From an uncultured Collinsella sp. (GTDB lineage: Bacteria; Actinomycetota; Coriobacteriia; Coriobacteriales; Coriobacteriaceae): 64,000 nt of DNA. This document shows, piece by piece, positions 56,542 to 64,000 of this stretch. The first letter of the stretch is position 1. Every line of letters begins with the position of its first letter. A program made the translations under genes and the position numbers. Where the stretch lies: contig CATYLC010000004.1 of NCBI GenBank assembly GCA_958408685.1, positions 54,939-118,938 on the forward strand, written 5' to 3'. The notes beneath the pieces were generated by a model. The model did not search any database and had not been told where the DNA came from. It worked only from the letters and a program-made list of their open reading frames with translations.

Positions 56542-57018
56542 ATGGATTCCAAAAGACTTGCCGAGATAGCCGATGTGATGGAGGACCGCGGCCTCACGCG
56601 CGTGCGTGTTGAGGAGCCCGATGGCACCGCGGTCGAACTCGAGCGCGCAAGTGCCGCGCAGCCGGTTGCCGTGCCCATGCCTATGCCGGGTGCCGTGACT
56701 GCTCCGGCGGTGGCTCCTGTCGCCATGCCTGCCACCGCACCGGAGCCCGCCGCGCAGGCGCCTGCCGCCGCGCCGGAGCCCAAGGGCACCGAGGTGACCG
56801 CTCCCATGGTCGGCGTTTTCTATGCTGCCCCGGCGCCGGGCGACGAGCCGTTTGTGCACGTGGGCTCTAAGGTCAAGGCCGGCGAGACCCTCTGCATCAT
56901 CGAGGCCATGAAGGTTCTCAACGAGGTGACGGCAGAGGCGGATGGCGAGGTGCTCGAGATCTGCGTGGCCGACGGCGACCTCGTGGAGTTCGGCAGCTGC
57001 CTCATGAGGATCGGATAG
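56542..57018 (+). CDS. accB: Biotin carboxyl carrier protein of acetyl-CoA carboxylase
   Basis: 158 residues. N-terminal helix region, an Ala/Pro-rich linker (about residues 50-85), and the biotinyl domain with the target Lys124 in EAMKVLNEV. The thumb-like segment GVFYAAPAPGDEP precedes it. Substrate of the ligase encoded divergently upstream (birA). AAGGAG is 6 bases upstream of the ATG. Confidence 0.97.
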   Translation: MDSKRLAEIADVMEDRGLTRVRVEEPDGTAVELERASAAQPVAVPMPMPGAVTAPAVAPVAMPATAPEPAAQAPAAAPEPKGTEVTAPMVGVFYAAPAPGDEPFVHVGSKVKAGETLCIIEAMKVLNEVTAEADGEVLEICVADGDLVEFGSCLMRIG

Positions 57019-57027
57019 GTGATATCC

Positions 57028-57450
57028 ATGAACAAAGAAGAGCTCAAGAAGCTGTTACCGCATCGCGAGCCGATGCTTTTGCTCGACGAAGCCGAGCTGG
57101 TGGGCGACGAGGCCCACGGCAAGATCACGATTACGGGCGACGAATACTTTTTGCAGGGGCATTTTCCGGGAAACCCGGTGGTCCCCGGCGTGATCCAGTG
57201 CGAGATGCTCGCCCAGAACTGCTGCGTGCTGCTGATGGGCGATGAGGAAGCGCGCGGCGCGACGCCGTTCTACACGAGTCTGGACAAGGTGCGCTTTAAG
57301 CGTCCGTTGCGCCCGGGCGATACGGTTGATCTGGTGTGCTCCATCACGCGTGCGCGCGGGCCGTTCCGCTTTGCGACGGGTACTGCAAGCGTCAACGGTG
57401 AGGTCTGTTGCCGCGCCGACATGTCTTTTGCACTCATGTACGAAAGTTAA
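57028..57450 (+). CDS. fabZ: 3-hydroxyacyl-ACP dehydratase FabZ
   Basis: 140 residues from ATG 57028; a GTG at 57019 is in frame but overlaps the accB stop region and has no good ribosome site. Hot-dog fold with LPHREPMLLLDEA; catalytic His45 in GHFPGNPVVPG and Glu59 in QCEMLAQ. It lies between accB and accC, as in clostridial and lactobacillal fab clusters. Confidence 0.96.
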   Translation: MNKEELKKLLPHREPMLLLDEAELVGDEAHGKITITGDEYFLQGHFPGNPVVPGVIQCEMLAQNCCVLLMGDEEARGATPFYTSLDKVRFKRPLRPGDTVDLVCSITRARGPFRFATGTASVNGEVCCRADMSFALMYES

Positions 57451-57460
57451 GGAAGGCTTC

Positions 57461-58790
<1,330 letters not shown>

Positions 58791-58804
<14 letters not shown>

Positions 58805-60515
58805 AAAATCGAAGACGGTCAACGTCCTCGAGGGGCCGATGACCGAGTCGTGCGCCGAGTTTCCCGCGCGCCACGTGTTTATCAAGTGTCCGGAGTGCCG
58901 CCGTGTGATCGATGAGGCACGCCTGCACGACAACCTCGAGGTCTGCCCTCGTTGCGGCAAACACTTTCGCGTGAGCGGTCGCGCGCGCATGCGCATGACG
59001 GTCGACGAGGGCGCGTTTGAGGAATGGGATGCAAATCTGGCGTCGGAGGACTTCCTCTCGTTTCCCGGCTATGCCGACAAGCTCAAGAACGTGAGCGAGC
59101 GTTCAGGCGAGCGCGATGCCGTTGTGTGCGGCAGGGGCAAAATCTGCGGTTGCGATACCGCGCTCTTCTTTATGGATGCCAACTTTATGATGGGCTCGAT
59201 GGGCTCCGTGGTGGGCGAGAAGATCTGTCGCACATTTGAGCGTGCGACCGAGCTGGGATTGCCGGTTGTCGGCTTTACCGTTTCGGGCGGTGCGCGCATG
59301 CAAGAGGGCGTGACCTCGCTTATGCAGATGGCCAAGATTTCTGCGGCGGTTAGGCGCCACAGCGAGACGGGCGGCCTGTATATCACGGTGCTCACCGACC
59401 CCACGACTGGAGGCGTAACCGCGAGCTTTGCCATGGAGGGTGACATTATCCTGGCCGAGCCCGATGCCCTGACGGCATTTGCCGGCCCGCGCGTGATCGA
59501 GCAGAACATGCACAAGCGTCTGCCCAAGGGATTCCAGCGCTCCGAGTTTTTGCTGAAGCACGGCTTTTGCGATGCCGTTGTTCCGCGTGGCGAGATTGCG
59601 CTCACGGTAGGCGAGCTGTTGGCGCTGCACGAAGGGCATGCGCCCAGCCTGGGGGCACCGCATGAGATCGTGCATGCGGGTCGCCGCGGCAAAAAGCTGG
59701 GACACTTGTTTAAGCGCTCGCCGGCACCAAAAACCGCGCTCGAGATTGTCAAGCAGACCCGCTCGGCAGATCGCGCCACGGCGGGTGAGATGATCTCGCT
59801 GGGCCTGGATGGATTTGTGGAGCTGCACGGCGACCGTTACTTTGGCGACGACGCCGCTGTGGTGGCTGGCATTGGCTGGAAAGACGGACGCCCCGTAACG
59901 GTCATCGCCATCGAGCGCGGTACCACGACCAAAGAGCGTATGCGCCGCAACTTTGGCATGGCGCATCCCGAGGGCTACCGCAAAGCGCGTCGCCTTATGC
60001 GCCAGGCCGAAAAGTTTGGTCGACCGGTTCTGTGCCTGGTCGATACTTCGGGTGCGTTTTGCGGCATCGGTGCCGAGGAGCGCGGCCAGGGCGAGGCGAT
60101 TGCCCAGAATCTCATGGAGATGAGCGGCCTTAAGACGCCGATTGTCTCGGTGGTGACAGGCGAGGGCGGCTCTGGTGGCGCGCTGGCGCTGTCCGTGGCC
60201 GACCGCATCCTGATGCTCTCGAGCTCGGCCTATTCGGTCGTGAGCCCCGAGGCCTGTGCGTCGATCCTGTGGAAGGATACCGAGCGCGCGAATGAGGCCG
60301 CCGAGGCGCTTAAGCTCACGGCCCCCGATCTGTTGGCGCTCGGCATTATCGACGGCATTGTTGACGATAGAGGCCTGTCGCATGAGGAGATCGCCGGCGC
60401 CGTCATGTCCTCGGCATTCGCTGCCTTCGATACGCTTGGGCGGCTCGACGACGCGACCCTCACAAACCTCCGCTACGAAAAGTACCGCGCAATCGGTCAG
60501 TACCGCACGATGTGA
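58791..60515 (+). CDS. accDA: Acetyl-CoA carboxylase carboxyltransferase, fused beta and alpha subunits
   Basis: 574 residues in one frame, equal to AccD plus AccA. The AccD part begins with a four-Cys zinc finger (Cys33, 36, 52, 55; CPEC and CPRC) and has GRGKICG, MDANFMMGSMGSVVGEK and SGGARMQEGVTSLMQM. From about residue 300 the AccA part has ALEIVKQTRSADR, LHGDRYFGDDAAVVAGIG, PEGYRKARRLMRQAEKFGRP (quoted in part) and GEGGSGGALAL. The usual separate accD and accA genes are thus one gene. It transfers CO2 from biotin to acetyl-CoA. The stop codon TGA lies inside a GGGACAG palindrome. Confidence 0.95.
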
Positions 60516-60540
60516 CAAAGGGACAGTCCGCATGTCACAT
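60510..60540. repeat. GGGACAG palindrome at the accDA stop codon
   Basis: ATGTGAC (60510-60516) pairs with GTCACAT (60534-60540) around AAAGGGACAGTCCGCAT. The TGA stop of accDA (60513-60515) is inside the left arm. A close copy lies at 61778-61806 in the same orientation, after the next gene. Confidence 0.8.
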
Positions 60541-60555
60541 TGGGAAAGGGTTCCT

Positions 60556-61770
60556 GTGCCACAAGTTTCTAACACCTCGTTTACAACGACGTTCTCATCA
60601 AACGCCATGGCCGTGGTGGACTATCTGTCCAAAAGCATGATGTCGGCGCTGCCGTTTATTGTCTGCGCGGCTTTGTTCCGCACCGTCGCCGTCATTATGG
60701 GCGAAGGCATGCTGGGCCTGTGGTCGGCCGATTCCGAAATCTATCGCCTGTTCTACAGTTGGCTCTATAACGCCGGCTACTACTTTTTGCCCATTTATCT
60801 TGGTTGGGCGGCCGCCCGCCAGCTCGGTTGCTCGGAGCAGCTGGGCATGATGCTGGGCGGCGTATTGATTGCGCCCGATTTGCTTAAGCTCGTCGATGCC
60901 GCATCGACGACGGGGGCATCGATGACTTCCGTGTATGGCCTGCTTCCCGCGCCGGTTAACGATTACACGACGACTGTTATTCCGGTTCTCATCTCGGTGC
61001 CTGTGCTATGGCGAGTGGAGTGTTTCTTTCGGCGCGTTATCCCTAAGGCCGTAGCGTTTTCGTTCGTTCCGTTTGCGACCATGCTTGTCATGGTTCCGGT
61101 TTCGCTGTGTATTACGGCGCCGGCGGGCAGCTATCTGGGCATGCTGTTGGGCCAGCTTATGTTTATGCTTGGCAATTCCGGTGGCATCGTGTCGCTGCTC
61201 ACGCTCATGGGGCTTGCCGCGGGCTGGGAGTTCCTTAAGATCGCGGGCGTCAGCAACGTTGTCCTGTCGCTCGCCTATGCGCAGTTTATGAGTGTGGGAA
61301 CGGATTCGTGCATCCTGATCGCCGCGACGATGGCAACGTTTGCCGTTTGGGGTATGCCTTTTGGCGCGTCGCTCCGCGTTGCGGATAAGGACGAGAAGGC
61401 GCTCATGCTAGGCTATGCGATCTCGGGCGTTCTTGGCGGCGTAAGCGAGCCGGCGCTGTACGGTTGCGGCTTTAAATATGGCAGGTGCCTGACGTGCATG
61501 GCCATTGGCGGCGCCGTCGGAGGCCTTGTTGCGGCCGTGGGCCACGTTACGGCCTATACCATCGGCATGACGAACGTCCTCATGGTCATTGGCTTTGCCA
61601 CGGGTGGCATCTCGAACCTGCTGTGGTGCTGCGCTGCCGGCGGTGTGGCATTTGCGGTGTCTGCGGCGCTGAGCTACTGCTTTGGCGTGGTGCCGACGAA
61701 GGGGCAGGCGGCAGGAGACGGAGCCGATTCGCCCAAAACCTCGAAGAGCGTGGCCGAGGCAAGCGCATAA
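60556..61770 (+). CDS. PTS EIIC sugar permease, stand-alone
   Basis: 404 residues from GTG 60556, with AAAGGG 5 bases upstream; an in-frame ATG at 60532 lies inside the palindrome and would add 8 residues. About ten membrane helices. The EIIC landmark GVLGGVSEPALYGCGFKYG (quoted in full) resembles the G-ITEP motif of glucose/beta-glucoside permeases. No EIIA or EIIB domain is attached or adjacent; the EIIA at 23.5 kb could supply part of the chain. The C-terminal 30 residues are polar and low complexity. The gene is bracketed by two direct copies of one palindrome, suggesting insertion after the fab operon. Confidence 0.8.
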   Translation: MPQVSNTSFTTTFSSNAMAVVDYLSKSMMSALPFIVCAALFRTVAVIMGEGMLGLWSADSEIYRLFYSWLYNAGYYFLPIYLGWAAARQLGCSEQLGMMLGGVLIAPDLLKLVDAASTTGASMTSVYGLLPAPVNDYTTTVIPVLISVPVLWRVECFFRRVIPKAVAFSFVPFATMLVMVPVSLCITAPAGSYLGMLLGQLMFMLGNSGGIVSLLTLMGLAAGWEFLKIAGVSNVVLSLAYAQFMSVGTDSCILIAATMATFAVWGMPFGASLRVADKDEKALMLGYAISGVLGGVSEPALYGCGFKYGRCLTCMAIGGAVGGLVAAVGHVTAYTIGMTNVLMVIGFATGGISNLLWCCAAGGVAFAVSAALSYCFGVVPTKGQAAGDGADSPKTSKSVAEASA

Positions 61771-61777
61771 ATCGATC

Positions 61778-61806
61778 GACAAAGGGGCAGTCCCGCATGT
61801 CACATT
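61778..61806. repeat. GGGACAG-related element after the EIIC gene
   Basis: GACAAAGGGGCAGTCCCGCATGTCACATT-like sequence starting at 61779, closely matching 60514-60541 in the same orientation; the stem is weaker here. It starts 8 bases after the EIIC stop codon. Confidence 0.65.
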
Positions 61807-61808
61807 CC

Positions 61809-61841
61809 AAGGCCGTGGCCCGTGTGGGCGCGGCCTTTTTG
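61809..61841 (+). terminator. Intrinsic terminator after the EIIC gene
   Basis: AAGGCCG (61809-61815) with CGGCCTT (61831-61837), inner GGCCC/GGGC pairing, followed by TTTTT. Confidence 0.85.
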
Positions 61842-61917
61842 TATCTGGAGGACAAAGTGGCTACACTACAATCCGTTTGAGCAATAGATATAAGTAGTAC
61901 CGTGGGGGCGGATGTAG

Positions 61918-63072
61918 ATGGTCGAGTGGATTGTTAAACGCGCGCAGGGCGATCGTGCGCGTGTGGGCACGTTAGCGGGCATGGTGTGTATTGTCGCCAA
62001 TGTTGCGCTTTGTGCTGCGAAGGGCGCAATTGGCGTGCTGTCGGGATCGGTTTCGATTGTGGCGGATGCCATGAACAACCTGTCCGATGCCAGCTCGAAT
62101 ATCGTGAGCGTGCTGGGCTTTAAGCTGGCGAGCAAGCCGGCCGACCCCGAGCATCCTTACGGCCACGGTCGCTACGAGTATCTCTCGGGTCTGGTCGTGG
62201 CGGCACTCGTGCTGCTGATTGGCGTTGAGCTGGTGAAGTCCTCGGTCGAGCGCGTCATCCACCCCGAACCTGTCGAGTTCTCGCTTGCCCTGGTGGCAGT
62301 TCTAGTGCTTTCGATGGTCGTAAAGCTCTGGATGGCGGCCCTCAACCAAAAGCTCGGCGATCGCATTGAGTCCGAGACGCTGCATGCGACCGCGCAGGAT
62401 TCCAAGAACGATGTTCTTGCCACAGGCGCCGTGCTAGCGTGCGCAATTGTTTCGCAGGTGACGCACATCAATCTTGACGCATGGGTCGGCCTTGCCGTTG
62501 GCGCCTATATTGGCTGGAGCGGCTTTGAGCTCATCCAGGATACGGTGAGCCCACTTTTGGGCCAGACGCCCGATCCTAAGCTGGTCAAGCACATTCGAGA
62601 CAAGATCATGAGCTACCCCGGTGTTTTGGGCGTTCACGATCTGATGGTTCACGACTATGGCCCGGGCAGGAAGTTCGCAAGCGCTCACGCCGAGATGGCA
62701 GCCGAAGCCAGTCCGATGGAAAGTCACGACACGCTCGATAACATCGAGCAGGCGTTTAGGAACGAAGACGGCATGATTGTCACGCTCCATTACGACCCCA
62801 TCGTGACCGACGACCCCAAGGTGGCGAGCATGCGTTTACGCATTAACGCAATGGCTCAGGAGATCGATAGTCGCCTCTCGATTCATGACCTGCGCTGTGT
62901 GCCGGGTCCTACGCACACCAATGTGATTTTCGACTGCGTGCGCCCCTCGGATCTGCAGATGAGTGCCGAAGACGTAAAACACGCGCTGGCACAACGGGTC
63001 GAGTCGGAATACCCCAAGTCGATTGCCAAGATTACGATCGACGAAGACTACGTAGGCCATACCCACGAGTAG
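61918..63072 (+). CDS. Cation diffusion facilitator (CDF) metal exporter
   Basis: 384 residues. Six membrane helices, with metal-site residues in the second (VADAMNNLSDASSN) and fifth (HATAQDSKNDVLATG). HPYGHGRYEYL between helices 2 and 3 is typical. The cytoplasmic domain (GVHDLMVHDYGPGRKFASAH, quoted in part) dimerises and senses metal; the C-terminus is extended by about 90 residues relative to YiiP and ends in HTHE. It exports Zn, Mn or Fe in exchange for protons. A weak -10, TATAAG, lies at 61889-61894. Confidence 0.92.
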   Translation: MVEWIVKRAQGDRARVGTLAGMVCIVANVALCAAKGAIGVLSGSVSIVADAMNNLSDASSNIVSVLGFKLASKPADPEHPYGHGRYEYLSGLVVAALVLLIGVELVKSSVERVIHPEPVEFSLALVAVLVLSMVVKLWMAALNQKLGDRIESETLHATAQDSKNDVLATGAVLACAIVSQVTHINLDAWVGLAVGAYIGWSGFELIQDTVSPLLGQTPDPKLVKHIRDKIMSYPGVLGVHDLMVHDYGPGRKFASAHAEMAAEASPMESHDTLDNIEQAFRNEDGMIVTLHYDPIVTDDPKVASMRLRINAMAQEIDSRLSIHDLRCVPGPTHTNVIFDCVRPSDLQMSAEDVKHALAQRVESEYPKSIAKITIDEDYVGHTHE

Positions 63073-63111
63073 GGCTGCGCCGGTAAAGCTAGGTATACAG
63101 AAGGGGAGAGC

Positions 63112-63732
63112 ATGAAGCGCCTATATCTACTTCGTCATGGCCAGACGGAATTCAACGTAAAAAAGCTGGTCCAAGGTCGTTGTGATTCACCGCTCACCGA
63201 TCTGGGCCGCCAGCAGGCACGGGCGGCAGCCGCATGGCTCAAGGCCCACGGCGTCGTTCCCGACAAAGTGGTCTCATCACCCTTAGGCCGAGCCATGGAC
63301 ACGGCAAGTCTCGTCGCATGCGAGCTCCTCGGCCCGGACGCTGCTGTCGAGCCCTGCAAAGGCATCATCGAGCGTTGCTACGGAACCTTCGAGGAAGGCC
63401 CGCACGACGCCCTGCCCACCGACGTCTGGGATCCGGGCGAGGACCTGGTCCCCTTCGGAGGAGAAGGAAGCTGCGCACTGCAAGAGCGCATGGTAGACAC
63501 CCTCACCAATCTCATGGGCGCCGAGGGCATCGAAACCCTCCTAGCAGTAAGCCACGGCAGCGCCAGCCGCCAATTCATCAAGGCTGCAGCCCCAGAGGGC
63601 TTCGGGCTCCCAGCAAAACTCCCCAACTGTGCCATCATGGTCTTCGATTTTGACGATACGCGAGAAGAGGACGATACGCCCCAATGCAAGTTCACCTTGC
63701 AACAAATTGTGGATCCCCAACAAAGTTATTAG
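63112..63732 (+). CDS. Histidine phosphatase family protein (phosphoglycerate mutase-like)
   Basis: 206 residues. RHGQTEFN (Arg8, His9) is the phospho-histidine motif; SPLTDLGRQQA follows, and SHGSASRQF holds the second His. The family covers phosphoglycerate mutases and small-molecule phosphatases; the sequence does not decide between them, but the short GRCDSPLTDLG form favours a phosphatase. From about 63240 onward the codons shift towards A or C at third positions, like the end of the aminotransferase gene at 33 kb. A class A palindrome follows 40 bases after the stop. Confidence 0.88.
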   Translation: MKRLYLLRHGQTEFNVKKLVQGRCDSPLTDLGRQQARAAAAWLKAHGVVPDKVVSSPLGRAMDTASLVACELLGPDAAVEPCKGIIERCYGTFEEGPHDALPTDVWDPGEDLVPFGGEGSCALQERMVDTLTNLMGAEGIETLLAVSHGSASRQFIKAAAPEGFGLPAKLPNCAIMVFDFDDTREEDDTPQCKFTLQQIVDPQQSY

Positions 63733-63771
63733 CTGAGCGAGCAGAGTTAAGCAGACATCAACGTGTCGTCT

Positions 63772-63918
63772 CCCGAGCTTGGCAGAGGGGCGGCGAAATA
63801 TATTAAGTTTGTCGCGAGTTCCGCACGCAAAGGAAAGCACTTAATGTGCTTTCCGTCTTGCGCAGGACTGTAGAGCAGCAAACTTAATATATTTCGCCGA
63901 TCCTCTGCCAAGCTCGGG
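63772..63918. repeat. Class A palindrome, copy 4
   Basis: 39 bp stem, 63772-63810 with 63880-63918, two mismatches (start CCCGAGCTTGGCAGAG). The 69 bp centre 63811-63879 is identical to copy 2. Arms beyond TTAAGTTT are unrelated to those of copies 1-3. After it, 63919-64000 shows no gene or clear signal. Confidence 0.95.
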
Positions 63919-64000
63919 CGACTCCACGCACTTTACCTGCGTAAACGGTTGATTTTCAATCTCAACGCAACAGCCTGAACGGACCCCGCGTTTCCGCAGC

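Noticed and set aside
63772..63918. Class A elements as integron attC sites
   Set aside because: attC sites also have variable sequence and conserved folding, but the paired core sites (RYYYAAC and GTTRRRY) and extrahelical bases are not seen, the stems are nearly perfect, and there is no integrase in the window.

Overview
The window is chromosomal DNA of a high-GC Gram-positive bacterium. Four observations point to the class Coriobacteriia, and a Collinsella-like genome is the best guess from general knowledge: the actinobacterial order disA-ispD-ispF-cysS-rlmB, GC-rich third codon positions, a type II fatty-acid cluster that uses FabK, and an LPxTG-like wall anchor. No 16S rRNA gene is present, so the assignment is inference.

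Layout. 1-5.1 kb: end of disA, isoprenoid genes ispD/ispF, cysS, rlmB and a YacP-type nuclease. 5.1-6.5 kb: a HipA-like kinase with a fused HTH, behind a perfect inverted-repeat operator. 6.6-7.9 kb: tRNA-Thr, a repeat-rich gene-free stretch, then tRNA-Tyr/Thr/Met. 7.9-12 kb: tuf, rpmG, tRNA-Trp, secE, nusG, rplK, rplA. 12-24.1 kb (all minus strand): metallophosphoesterase plus BMP-like protein, MscS channel, wall-anchored 5'-nucleotidase, an ABC importer of the TrpXYZ type, a WYL regulator, asnS and EIIA-Glc. 24.3-33.4 kb: alpha/beta hydrolase, FeoA-FeoB fusion with a likely iron operator, MFS exporter, GH13 glucosidase, family-6 DNA glycosylase, an unknown protein and an aminotransferase. 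33.6-34.9 kb: L10 leader, rplJ, rplL. Then galU, rpoB, rpoC, an ECF sigma/anti-sigma pair, rpsL, rpsG, fusA, rpsJ. 50.4-60.5 kb: birA, then fabH-acpP-fabK-fabD-fabG-fabF-accB-fabZ-accC-accDA as one compact operon. The window ends with a PTS EIIC, a CDF exporter, a histidine phosphatase and a long palindrome.

The most unusual content is between the genes. Several families of palindromic elements keep a constant core while their stems change sequence and stay self-complementary. Class A has four copies (about 33.5, 44.5, 46.6 and 63.8 kb) with 35-39 bp arms. A smaller family carries a GGGACAG-like loop and often starts on the stop codon of the preceding gene. A third pair shares its stem but not its loop. 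Matching elements often sit at both ends of an accessory module. The clearest case is the ECF sigma/anti-sigma cassette inside the rpoBC-rpsL region, bracketed in the order class A, GGGACAG, genes, inverted GGGACAG, class A. Other notable points are a beta-prime subunit ending in a module that looks like the alpha-subunit CTD, an AccD-AccA fusion, and abrupt third-codon-position shifts in two genes that lie next to class A elements.
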